The notes below the pieces were generated by a model. It was not told where the DNA came from. It searched no databases and saw only the letters and a program-made list of their open reading frames with translations. DNA of 5,748 nt from Cyanobacteria bacterium M_surface_7_m2_037. Lineage in GTDB: Bacteria; Cyanobacteriota; Cyanobacteriia; PCC-6307; Cyanobiaceae. Below are positions 1 to 5,748 of the stretch, in pieces (the stretch's first letter is position 1; each line of letters opens with the position of its first letter). Made by a program: the position numbers and the translations under genes. Where the stretch lies: positions 1-5,748 of the forward strand of contig VGPP01000111.1 in assembly GCA_016882585.1 (NCBI GenBank). Direction: 5' to 3'.

Positions 1-951
1 AGTGGCAACTTTGATGGAGATCACAACAGCTTTGGTGGCGCCGGCCCCAGCGGTCTCTCACAGCTGGAGGTAGCTGTCCAGGAAGAGGGTGGCCCGAACG
101 TGGTGGGCATTGACCGTCTCTTTTATCAGTTACCCCTGGGTGACTTCACCTTCACCCTGGGTGGCCGCGTGGGCCAGGAGGACATGCTCGCCATCTGGCC
201 AAGCGTGTACCCGGCTGAAACAGTGCTCGACGTGCTCACCCTCGGCGGTGCACCGGGGGCCTACAACAAAAACCTCGGCGCCGGCGCCGGTGTGTGGTGG
301 CAGAAGAATGGCTTTGCCATCAGTGCCAACTACGTGGCGGCACATGGCAATAACGGCAATCCCAATGAGGGTGGCATCGCCACCGATGGCGCCGGTGGCA
401 CCGGCACGGTGCAGATCGGCTACACCGCGGAGCAGTGGGGGCTTGTGGCCACCTACTCCTACATCCAGAATGCCAACGATCTGTTTGTTTACGCCACCAA
501 CTTTGCCCTCGACAGCTTCCAGAATCCATGCGACACCTCAGCCTTTGGCCTGAGCGCTTACTGGCAGCCAGCTGAAAGCGGCTGGATCCCCTCCATCAGC
601 GCTGGTTGGGGCATCAACAGCACCAACTACAACAGCACCGTGAACGATCAGGGCCTGGTGAGCACCAGCCAATCCTGGAGCGTGGGCCTGCAATGGGAGG
701 ATGCCTTGATGCAGGGCAATGCCTTGGGGATGGCCGTAGGCCAGGCACCGTTTGCCACCCGCCTCAAGGGCGGCGACACCCCCAATGGCAGCAACTACGT
801 CTGGGAGTGGTGGTACAAGGTCCAGCTGACGGACAACATCACTGTCACCCCTGCGCTGTTCTATCTGAGCCGACCGCTTGGAGGGGATACACCAGAGGGC
901 AAGGGCTTCAATCAGCTGGGCGGGCTGATCAAAACCAGCTTTCACTTCTGA
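1..951 (+). CDS. Cyanobacterial outer-membrane porin (OprB-like / 'iron uptake porin' family), C-terminal part
   Basis: This is the last 316 codons of a porin. The frame is open from base 1 and ends at TGA 949-951; the start lies upstream of the window, so a GTG at 100 is not a real start. The protein is a beta-barrel region of alternating aromatic and polar strands, with Gly/Asn-rich turns and almost no charge clusters. Family hallmarks visible are SGNF at its first residues, FGGAGPS, LAIWP, the WWQ/GFAIS strand, WSVGLQW, VWEWWYKVQL, TPALFYLSRPLGGDTPEG, and a terminal Phe (KTSFHF), the usual outer-membrane assembly signal. It aligns without gaps to the last 316 residues of the second porin here, with about 62% identity by hand count. 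The family forms outer-membrane channels in cyanobacteria and usually has an N-terminal SLH domain; whether this copy has one cannot be seen. Substrate is unknown, and the 'carbohydrate' or 'iron' label is a family name only. A single Cys at partial residue 177 is not shared by the paralogue. Confidence 0.93.
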   Translation, partial: SGNFDGDHNSFGGAGPSGLSQLEVAVQEEGGPNVVGIDRLFYQLPLGDFTFTLGGRVGQEDMLAIWPSVYPAETVLDVLTLGGAPGAYNKNLGAGAGVWWQKNGFAISANYVAAHGNNGNPNEGGIATDGAGGTGTVQIGYTAEQWGLVATYSYIQNANDLFVYATNFALDSFQNPCDTSAFGLSAYWQPAESGWIPSISAGWGINSTNYNSTVNDQGLVSTSQSWSVGLQWEDALMQGNALGMAVGQAPFATRLKGGDTPNGSNYVWEWWYKVQLTDNITVTPALFYLSRPLGGDTPEGKGFNQLGGLIKTSFHF

Positions 952-960
952 TCAAGCTGG
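931..960 (-). terminator. Possible weak intrinsic terminator of the binding-permease gene, overlapping both stop codons
   Basis: CCAGCTT (935-941) and AAGCTGG (954-960) are perfect 7-bp inverted arms around a 12-nt loop. Read on the minus strand, the hairpin is followed directly by TTTT (complement of 931-934), as in a Rho-independent terminator, but the T run is only four long. The loop contains the porin stop and the stem touches the stop of the minus-strand gene, so no separate intergenic terminator exists. On the plus strand no T run follows. The arms lie in coding sequence, so chance is possible. Confidence 0.3.
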
Positions 961-2457
961 CACGTGCCAGCGGGCCTCCAAGCGTTTGAACAGAAGGGAG
1001 GCCGTAGTGGTCATCAGCAAATACACCAGAGCAACGGCGATGTAGATCTCAAAGGCTCTGTAGGTGGTGGCCACCATCAGCTGGCCTTGGCGGAACAGCT
1101 CATCAAAACCGATCACGGCTGCCAGGCTGGTGTCTTTGATCAAGGTAATGAACTCATTGGCCAGCGGTGGCAGCACCCGTCGCAGAGCCTGCGGGGCAAT
1201 CACGAAACGCATCCGCTCAAAAGGGCTGAGCCCGAGGGCATCCGCAGCTTCCCACTGGCCACGGTCAATCGATTCGATACCACTGCGCAGGGTTTCAGCC
1301 AGATAGGCCGCCACATTCAAACTGAGGGCGGTCACTGCCGCAGCAAGCCGATTGATCGTGAATGGCACCTCCATGCTCTGCAGCAAAGCAGGCAAACCGA
1401 AATAGATCAGAAACAGCTGCACCAGCATCGGGGTGCCGCGGAAGAAATCGATATAAATCCGACAGAGACCATGAACCAGTCGCCAAGGGGTCTGGAGCAG
1501 AACAGCCAGCCCCGCACCGCCGAACAAACCAAAGCCAAAGGAGAGTGCCGTGAGCATCAGCGTGATCGCCGCTCCCTTGAACAGATTTCTGAACAGCAAT
1601 GGCCAATCAAAACCAGCCAAGGGAGAAGCCAACTTCCCAACAGCCGGCGCCTGCTCCGGCAAAACGGGAGGATCAGCCGCAAACCACTGTTGATACAGCT
1701 CGCCATAACGGCCGGTTTTGATCAGACGATCTAGAGCCTGATTAATGGCAGGAGCAATCGGTGAATTGAGGGGCAGAGCGATGCCGTAATACTCCGTGCT
1801 GAGATGCTCACCTGCAATATGTAATCCCGTGAGCTTGGCCTGATCAATGGCATAGAGGATGGCAGGAACATCGCTCACAACCGCATCGGCATTGCCATTG
1901 GCCAGCTCCTGCAGTGCAAGAGGAGTGGAGTCGAAACTGCTCACACGTGCATCGGGCACCTTACTGGCCTCAACCGCTCCCGTTGTGCCGATTTGTACTG
2001 CGATGCGAAGCCCTTTGAGCTCTGAAAGATTGTCGTAGTTCGGTGCGCCATCTTTGACCACAATCGCCTGACCCGCTCTGAAATAGGGCCTGCTGAAATC
2101 GATGGCTCGAGCTCGCTCGGCGGTGATCGTCATCGCACTGATAGCCGCATCCACGCTGCGAGCCTGCAGGGCCGGAATCAAACCATCAAATGGCAATGGC
2201 ACCCACTCGATCGTGTGCCCGGACTGCTGACCGATGGCTTCCATCAGATCAATATCAAAACCCGTAATCCGGCCTGATTGCGTCTCTCGAAACTCGAAAG
2301 GAGGGAACGTGGGATCCGTGCCTACACGCCAGGGGGTAGCCGCGACTGCTCCAGCCCAACCATGCCATGCGATGGCCAGGCAGCCAGCCAAGGCCATCAG
2401 CCAGGCTGGCCAACGGCGACACAACCGACGCAGAATGCCTTCAGGCCGACTGGCCAT
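952..2457 (-). CDS. Polar amino acid ABC transporter, fused periplasmic binding domain and permease (BgtB-like)
   Basis: This protein should bind an amino acid in the periplasm and also form the inner-membrane channel. From ATG 2457 it has 501 residues. An Arg-rich N-terminus and hydrophobic segment (about residues 8-38) form an export signal or anchor. An SBP_bac_3 domain follows (about 42-260), with signature GFDIDL at 66-71, ligand-type Arg at 115 (TITAER), the QIGTTGAV loop at 155-162, and Asp196 in VVSDVP. After a Pro/Ala linker comes a HisM/HisQ-type permease (about 285-495) with five likely membrane spans, RGTPMLVQL at 340-348, and the ATPase-contacting EAA loop from Glu403 (EAADALG), continuing to the conserved Pro region. 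This fusion matches BgtB of Synechocystis, a basic amino acid/glutamine importer; substrate here is inferred. GTG 2496 would add 13 residues but runs across the divergent ATPase start and weakens the signal peptide, so ATG 2457 is preferred. The ATPase is encoded divergently next to it. Confidence 0.93.
   Translation of the reverse strand: MASRPEGILRRLCRRWPAWLMALAGCLAIAWHGWAGAVAATPWRVGTDPTFPPFEFRETQSGRITGFDIDLMEAIGQQSGHTIEWVPLPFDGLIPALQARSVDAAISAMTITAERARAIDFSRPYFRAGQAIVVKDGAPNYDNLSELKGLRIAVQIGTTGAVEASKVPDARVSSFDSTPLALQELANGNADAVVSDVPAILYAIDQAKLTGLHIAGEHLSTEYYGIALPLNSPIAPAINQALDRLIKTGRYGELYQQWFAADPPVLPEQAPAVGKLASPLAGFDWPLLFRNLFKGAAITLMLTALSFGFGLFGGAGLAVLLQTPWRLVHGLCRIYIDFFRGTPMLVQLFLIYFGLPALLQSMEVPFTINRLAAAVTALSLNVAAYLAETLRSGIESIDRGQWEAADALGLSPFERMRFVIAPQALRRVLPPLANEFITLIKDTSLAAVIGFDELFRQGQLMVATTYRAFEIYIAVALVYLLMTTTASLLFKRLEARWHVPA
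956..971. repeat. 16-bp perfect palindrome at the convergent gene end
   Basis: GCTGGCACGTGCCAGC reads identically on both strands. It covers the last codons (Trp-His-Val-Pro-Ala) of the minus-strand transporter gene. It shares the five bases GCTGG (956-960) with the adjacent hairpin, so in RNA the two stems would be mutually exclusive. It could fold as a 6-bp stem with an ACGT loop and assist transcription termination from either direction, or it could be a protein-binding site. Neither role is shown by the sequence alone. Confidence 0.5.
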
Positions 2458-2483
2458 ACCCGTGGTGCTGCCCCGCTGACCCC
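2458..2483. promoter_or_regulatory. 26-bp divergent gap between the permease and ATPase start codons
   Basis: The two start codons face away from each other with only 26 GC-rich bases between them. No -10 or -35 pair, Shine-Dalgarno sequence or operator palindrome is evident. Two full promoters cannot fit here, so at least one promoter must lie inside the opposite gene's 5' coding region. Such an arrangement would allow a single regulator or competing polymerases to co-control both halves of the transporter. The role is inferred from geometry only. Confidence 0.35.
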
Positions 2484-3239
2484 ATGATGAGAGCACAAGC
2501 GGCCGAACCCGTGCTGCAGTGCCATGATCTCCATAAAAGCTATGGAAATCTGAAGGTGCTGCGTGGCGTCAGCATCACGGTGAATCCGGGTGATGTGCTC
2601 TCGATCATCGGGCCATCCGGGTGCGGCAAAAGCACCTTCCTGCGTTGCCTGAACCGGCTTGAGGGCTTCGATCGAGGCTCGCTGCGCGTCATGGGGCGCG
2701 AGGTAGCAGGCCTATCAGTGAATTGGCGCGAGTTACGCCAGCTGCGCATCAGCGTTGGCATGGTATTCCAACAATTCAATCTGTTTCCGCACCTGACCGT
2801 GCTGGAAAATCTGGTGCTCGCGCCGCGCAAGGTTCTTGAACTGCCCATAGCAGAGTGCGAGGAACGAGCCCGGCATCACCTCAGCCAGGTTGGTCTGGCC
2901 CATCGATGCGATGCCTACCCCGGCCAGCTCTCGGGTGGACAGAAACAACGGGTCGCCATTGCGCGAAGCCTCTGCATGAATCCAGCGGTGATGTTGTTCG
3001 ATGAACCCACCAGCGCGCTCGATCCGGAATTGGTTGGCGAAGTGTTGCAGGTGATGCGCATGCTGGCGGAATCAGGCATGACCATGCTTGTGGTGACCCA
3101 CGAAATGCGCTTTGCCCGCGAAGTTTCGAATCGTGTGGTGTTTTTCAATGATGGCCTGATTGAAGAACAGGGCGACCCCGCTGATGTGTTCTCCAATCCC
3201 ACAAGTGAGAGGCTGCGCAGCTTCCTTGCCCGCCAATGA
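2484..3239 (+). CDS. glnQ: Polar amino acid ABC transporter ATP-binding protein (GlnQ/BgtA-like)
   Basis: This 251-residue cytoplasmic ATPase powers amino acid import. All ABC motifs are intact: Walker A GPSGCGKST at 43-51, Q-loop VFQQFNLFPH with Gln96, signature LSGGQ at 149-153, Walker B VMLFDEP at 169-175 with catalytic Glu174, D-loop SALD at 177-180, and switch His206. FNLFPHLTVLEN and the short C-terminal end (DPADVFSNP) are typical of the GlnQ/HisP (PAAT) family, and the length is normal for it. The chosen start is ATG 2484 (ATG 2487 is equally possible) because family members begin about ten residues before the first strand. The frame is open further upstream, but only as the antisense of the permease gene. 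Its partner is almost certainly the divergent binding-permease fusion, since together they make one complete importer. Its stop overlaps the start of the downstream porin. The symbol follows family naming; specificity for glutamine is not established. Confidence 0.93.
   Translation: MMRAQAAEPVLQCHDLHKSYGNLKVLRGVSITVNPGDVLSIIGPSGCGKSTFLRCLNRLEGFDRGSLRVMGREVAGLSVNWRELRQLRISVGMVFQQFNLFPHLTVLENLVLAPRKVLELPIAECEERARHHLSQVGLAHRCDAYPGQLSGGQKQRVAIARSLCMNPAVMLFDEPTSALDPELVGEVLQVMRMLAESGMTMLVVTHEMRFAREVSNRVVFFNDGLIEEQGDPADVFSNPTSERLRSFLARQ
3236..3239 (+). promoter_or_regulatory. ATGA stop/start overlap coupling the ATPase gene to the porin gene
   Basis: The porin ATG (3236-3238) overlaps the ATPase TGA (3237-3239). 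No Shine-Dalgarno motif stands at the usual distance before this ATG; the nearest purine-rich stretch, AGAGG, is over 20 bases away. Both facts suggest that ribosomes finishing the ATPase restart on the porin, tying outer-membrane porin synthesis to the inner-membrane ATPase message. The overlap is seen directly and the coupling is inferred. Confidence 0.65.
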
Positions 3240-4612
3240 CGCGGCAACCAAAACCCAACCGATTCCGCGCTGCTGCCAGCTTCATGGCCTGCTGCCACAG
3301 CGGCCTGATGTTGATCGGGATCATCACAGGCAGCGCAGCCGCCAGAGCTGAGGAGGCGAGCAGCAGCCTACTCAAGGCGCCAAGCCTGATCAAAGAACAA
3401 CATGAAGCGGCTTCGCTCCAACAGATCTTGGATGCCATCGAAGCTCGAGCGAAACTCCTGGAAGCCACAACATTTTCACCAACCACGCGATTATCGGTCC
3501 AAGCAACCTTTGTTATGGGAGGCAACCAATTCGGCGGGAGCGACACCTCGCTCCTCCATGAGTGCCGCAAGACGTTTGGCGCCACCACATTCAACTATGA
3601 CAACCGCATGGTGCTGGACACCAGCTTCACCGGCAAAGATCTTTTAAGGATCCGGCTGCGATCTGGCAACTTCGACGTGAGCACCAATAGCTTTGGCGGC
3701 GCCGGACCAAGCACACTGTCTCAGCTGGAGGTTGCGTTCCAGGAAGGAGATCAGCCGGGCAGGCTTGCTGTCAACCGGATGTACTACCAGTTTCCAATTG
3801 GTGATTTCATGGTCACGCTGGGAAGCCGCGTTGAACAGGACACAACACTGGCCATCTGGCCCACCAATTATCCCAAGGAATCCGTACTCGATCTACTGAG
3901 CTTCGGCGGATCCATTGGTGCCATCAACCTGGCAGTTGGAGCTGGGGCTGGCCTGTGGTGGCAATCCAAAGGATTCGCCATCAGCGCCAGCTACATCGCC
4001 GTAAACGGCTACGAGGGCAATCCCAGCGATGGTGGAATCGGCAATCCACAATCAGGCAGCACAGCCACTGCCCAGGTGGGGTACAGCGGCCAAAACTGGG
4101 CCATTGCAGCCACTTACTCTTACCTACAAAATGGCAACGGCCTGATCCCTTATGGCACCAACTTCACGCTGAGAAGCTTGACCAATCCAGGCAACACATC
4201 TGGATTGGGAATCGGCGGTTACTGGCAACCGACATACACCAGCTGGATTCCCTCAATCAATATGGGCTGGGGTGCCAATTTCACCTCCTACGACCGCAGC
4301 GTGAATGCTGACGGCCTGGTGAGGGTCAGTCAGGCCTGGAGCGTGGGCCTGCAGTGGAACGACGCCTTGCAACAAGGCAACACCTTCGGTATCGGGATGG
4401 GGCAACCCACCTTTGCCACGGCTCTGGTGGGCGGCGACACACCCAACGATGGAAACGTTGTGTGGGAGTGGTGGTACAAAGTCCAGCTTTCGGACAACAT
4501 CACCCTCACCCCAGCGCTGTTTTACCTGAGTCGTCCCCTCGGCGGTGACACCCCTGAAGGCCGGAGCTTCCATCAGCTGGGCGGGCTGATCAAAACGAGC
4601 CTGCGCTTCTGA
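3236..4612 (+). CDS. Outer-membrane porin (OprB-like / 'iron uptake porin' family), complete, without an SLH domain
   Basis: This 458-residue protein is a likely outer-membrane channel. ATG 3236 gives a good signal peptide: a basic start (MTRQPKPNRFR), a hydrophobic core at about 12-34, and an AxA site with cleavage after Ala38. An inner ATG at 3284 would lose the basic residues. Residues about 45-76 are a predicted helix (ending DAIEARAKLLEATTF) resembling the end of the coiled coil in family members. The barrel starts near residue 80 with TTRLSVQATFVMGG, SFTGKDLLRIRLRSGNF, LAIWP and WSVGLQW, and ends KTSLRF with terminal Phe. Typical cyanobacterial relatives place a roughly 60-residue SLH domain and a longer coiled coil before the barrel. 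Only about 36 residues separate cleavage site and barrel here, so the SLH domain is absent. Residues 143-458 align without gaps to the upstream porin, about 62% identical. The gene overlaps the ATPase gene, suggesting a role in amino acid entry. Cys110 is the only mature-protein Cys noticed. Confidence 0.92.
   Translation: MTRQPKPNRFRAAASFMACCHSGLMLIGIITGSAAARAEEASSSLLKAPSLIKEQHEAASLQQILDAIEARAKLLEATTFSPTTRLSVQATFVMGGNQFGGSDTSLLHECRKTFGATTFNYDNRMVLDTSFTGKDLLRIRLRSGNFDVSTNSFGGAGPSTLSQLEVAFQEGDQPGRLAVNRMYYQFPIGDFMVTLGSRVEQDTTLAIWPTNYPKESVLDLLSFGGSIGAINLAVGAGAGLWWQSKGFAISASYIAVNGYEGNPSDGGIGNPQSGSTATAQVGYSGQNWAIAATYSYLQNGNGLIPYGTNFTLRSLTNPGNTSGLGIGGYWQPTYTSWIPSINMGWGANFTSYDRSVNADGLVRVSQAWSVGLQWNDALQQGNTFGIGMGQPTFATALVGGDTPNDGNVVWEWWYKVQLSDNITLTPALFYLSRPLGGDTPEGRSFHQLGGLIKTSLRF
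3662..4612 (+). repeat. Paralogous barrel-coding segment matching 1-951
   Basis: This stretch encodes the same 316-residue barrel region as bases 1-951, in the same orientation, with no insertions or deletions at protein level. Identity is about 196 of 316 residues by hand count. Synonymous positions differ widely even in the conserved C-terminus. The longest identical run noticed is 25 bp, 911-935 against 4572-4596, encoding QLGGLIKT. This points to an old duplication under purifying selection, not recent copying or gene conversion. Confidence 0.85.
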
Positions 4613-4697
4613 GCAGCAGCTCGCCACAGCGCGGGGAACCACCCGGCCAGCTCGGGCATCAGACTGGCTGCAGCCAGCGACGCGGCACCGCGCCAGC
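4613..4697 (+). other. 85-bp intergenic region upstream of the CobW gene, with two small palindromes
   Basis: This is the largest non-coding gap in the window. It holds TGGCTGCAGCCA (4665-4676), a 12-bp perfect palindrome, and CGCGGCACCGCG (4681-4692), a 5-bp inverted repeat with a 2-base centre ending five bases before the next ATG. A 5-bp inverted repeat, CGAGC (4596-4600) and GCTCG (4619-4623), spans the porin stop but has no T run on the plus strand. No clear -10/-35 promoter, Zur-type AT-rich box or B12 riboswitch is recognisable, and the space is too short for a B12 riboswitch. The palindromes could be an operator or an RNA stem affecting CobW translation, or chance in GC-rich DNA. Confidence 0.3.
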
Positions 4698-5748
4698 ATG
4701 AGTGTGACTTCCCCTCGGACCACCTCCGCATCGGAGACAGCAGCTCAGGCCCATGGGCCACTGCCTGTAACCATCCTCACCGGATTCCTGGGAGCCGGCA
4801 AAACCACGCTGCTCAACCACATCCTCAGCAACCAGCAGGGTGTGAAAACGGCGGTGCTGGTGAACGAATTCGGCGAGATCGGCATCGACAACGATCTGAT
4901 CATCGCCACCGGCGAAGACATGGTGGAGCTGAGCAACGGCTGCATCTGCTGCTCCATCAATGACGAGCTGCTCGATGCGGTGTATCGCATCCTGGATCGC
5001 CCAGACCCGGTGGACTACCTGGTGGTGGAAACCACCGGCCTCGCCGACCCACTGCCCGTGGCGATGACCTTCCTAGGCAGCGATCTGCGCGATGACACGC
5101 GCCTCGACTCGATCATCACGCTGATCGATGCCGAGAACTTCAGCGATGAGATCCTCGACGGCGAAGTCGCCCGTGCCCAGGTGGTGTATGGCGACATCCT
5201 GCTGCTCAACAAGTGCGACCTGGTGAGCGAGGAACGGCTCACGGAGGTGGAGGCACGGCTGCGGGAGATCAAAACCGATGCCCGCATCCTGCGCTCGGTG
5301 AAAGGCGATGTGAGCCTGCCGCTGCTGCTGAGCGTGGGCTTGTTTGAAAGCGACAAGGTGGCCGCGGAGCAGAACCACGACGACTGCGACCACGACCATG
5401 GCCACTGCGTGCATGACCACGACCACAACCACGAGCATGCACACGCCCACGACCATCACGATCACAGCAGCTGCGATCACGACCACGGCCATTGCGAACA
5501 CGACCACGGCCATGCCCACGGCCACGACCACAGCCACGGCAACCCCGATCACCTGGCGATCGAAGGCTTTACCTCGCTCTCCTTCAGCAGCGAAGGCCCC
5601 TTTGCCCTGCGCAAGTTCCAAAACTTCCTCGACAACCAGCTGCCCGCTGGTGTGTTCCGCGCTAAGGGCATCCTCTGGTTCAACGAAAGCGACAAGCGCC
5701 ACGTGTTCCACCTGGCCGGCAAACGCTTCTCGATCGACGACAGCGAAT
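4698..5748 (+). CDS. CobW/COG0523 family metallochaperone GTPase with His-rich insert (3' end missing)
   Basis: Three hundred and fifty residues are visible; the frame is still open at the right edge. The G3E-type GTPase domain shows Walker A GFLGAGKTT at 29-37, VNEFGEIGID at 55-64, the metal-binding CxCC motif (Cys82, Cys84, Cys85), ETTGLADP at 111-118, and NKCD at 171-174. Residues 227-285 hold 25 His and 4 Cys in an H-D/H-G/H-A pattern. The CobW C-terminal domain follows from about 288 (FTSLSFSSEGPFALRKFQNFL, then FRAKGILWF and HVFHLAGKRF), and only a short tail is probably missing. COG0523 proteins use GTP to deliver a metal, often zinc or cobalt, to client enzymes; the His-rich loop should bind metal but does not identify which. 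'Cobalamin synthesis protein' is a common label but is not supported by neighbours here. ATG 4698 is chosen because Walker A starts about 28 residues in, as in relatives; no Shine-Dalgarno is visible. It may be cotranscribed with the porin 85 bp upstream. Confidence 0.92.
   Translation, partial: MSVTSPRTTSASETAAQAHGPLPVTILTGFLGAGKTTLLNHILSNQQGVKTAVLVNEFGEIGIDNDLIIATGEDMVELSNGCICCSINDELLDAVYRILDRPDPVDYLVVETTGLADPLPVAMTFLGSDLRDDTRLDSIITLIDAENFSDEILDGEVARAQVVYGDILLLNKCDLVSEERLTEVEARLREIKTDARILRSVKGDVSLPLLLSVGLFESDKVAAEQNHDDCDHDHGHCVHDHDHNHEHAHAHDHHDHSSCDHDHGHCEHDHGHAHGHDHSHGNPDHLAIEGFTSLSFSSEGPFALRKFQNFLDNQLPAGVFRAKGILWFNESDKRHVFHLAGKRFSIDDSE
5385..5513 (+). repeat. Duplicated 14-residue Cys/His module inside the CobW insert
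   Basis: The heptad C-x-H-D-H-(G/D)-H occurs four times as two tandem pairs: residues 230-236 and 237-243 (5385-5426), and residues 259-265 and 266-272 (5472-5513). The second pair is nearly identical in DNA; CACGACCACGGCCAT is repeated at 5478-5492 and 5499-5513, exactly 21 bases apart. The stretch between the pairs is another His-rich run. The regular spacing suggests growth by in-frame duplication of a metal-binding heptad. Confidence 0.7.

Noticed and set aside
911..935. 25-bp identity with 4572-4596 as a possible recombination or attachment site
   Set aside because: It encodes the conserved porin C-terminus (QLGGLIKT) in both paralogues at homologous positions, and no integrase or mobile gene is present. 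Shared ancestry explains it.
100..951. GTG 100 as the start of the first porin
   Set aside because: The same frame is open to base 1, and the upstream codons (SGNF, FGGAGPS, LSQLEVA) match the second porin, so coding continues beyond the left edge.
964..1734. A 256-codon plus-strand open frame
   Set aside because: It lies wholly antisense to the permease region, has a Gln/Arg/Ser-rich composition with no recognisable motif, and the minus strand encodes a complete conserved domain.
2336..2349. NtcA-like site GTA-N8-TGC upstream of the ATPase gene
   Set aside because: The second half should be TAC, the site is inside permease coding DNA about 135 bp from the start, and no matching -10 element was seen. 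Not better than chance.
2367..2483. A 39-residue N-terminal extension of the ATPase from ATG 2367
   Set aside because: It would be entirely antisense to the signal-peptide end of the permease gene and has no similarity to ABC ATPase N-termini; start 2484 fits the family length.
2531..2545. Inverted repeat CCATA-N5-TATGG near the ATPase start
   Set aside because: Arms are only 5 bp and encode the ordinary His-Lys-Ser-Tyr-Gly stretch before Walker A; coincidence is likely.
5073..5711. A 212-codon minus-strand open frame that reads like a Val/Ala-rich membrane protein
   Set aside because: It is the antisense of the His/Asp-rich CobW insert: CAC/CAT and GAC codons read backwards give Val and Met. 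The plus-strand gene has all family motifs.

Overview
The window looks like part of a picocyanobacterial chromosome, of the Synechococcus/Cyanobium type. Three things point there. It carries two outer-membrane porins of the cyanobacterial OprB-like ('iron uptake porin') family. It has a fused substrate-binding/permease amino acid transporter, an architecture described in cyanobacteria as BgtB. It also has a CobW-type GTPase with a long His-rich insert. The DNA is moderately GC-rich and very tightly packed, and no start codon has a convincing Shine-Dalgarno sequence. The lineage is inferred from gene families and was not confirmed by any search.

Layout from left to right: (1) 1-951, plus strand, is the C-terminal 316 residues of a porin whose start lies outside the window. 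(2) 952-2457, minus strand, is a polar amino acid ABC transporter protein with the periplasmic binding domain fused to the membrane permease. Its stop codon directly abuts the porin stop within the palindrome TGATCA. (3) 2484-3239, plus strand, is the matching ATP-binding protein, diverging from the permease gene with only 26 bp between start codons. (4) 3236-4612, plus strand, is a complete second porin whose ATG overlaps the ATPase stop codon (ATGA). It is about 62% identical to the first porin with no gaps over 316 residues, but it has no room for the SLH domain usual in this family. (5) 4698-5748, plus strand, is a CobW/COG0523 metallochaperone GTPase that runs off the right edge.

Working model: the fused binding-permease protein and the ATPase form one inner-membrane importer for amino acids, likely basic amino acids and/or glutamine by analogy with Bgt. 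The overlapping porin may supply the outer-membrane pore for the same substrates, which would make 952-4612 an envelope-spanning uptake locus. The ATPase-porin overlap is seen directly; the shared function is inferred. The CobW protein is probably a separate metal-homeostasis gene. No RNA genes, mobile elements, CRISPR arrays or integration sites were seen. The largest non-coding gap is 85 bp (4613-4697).
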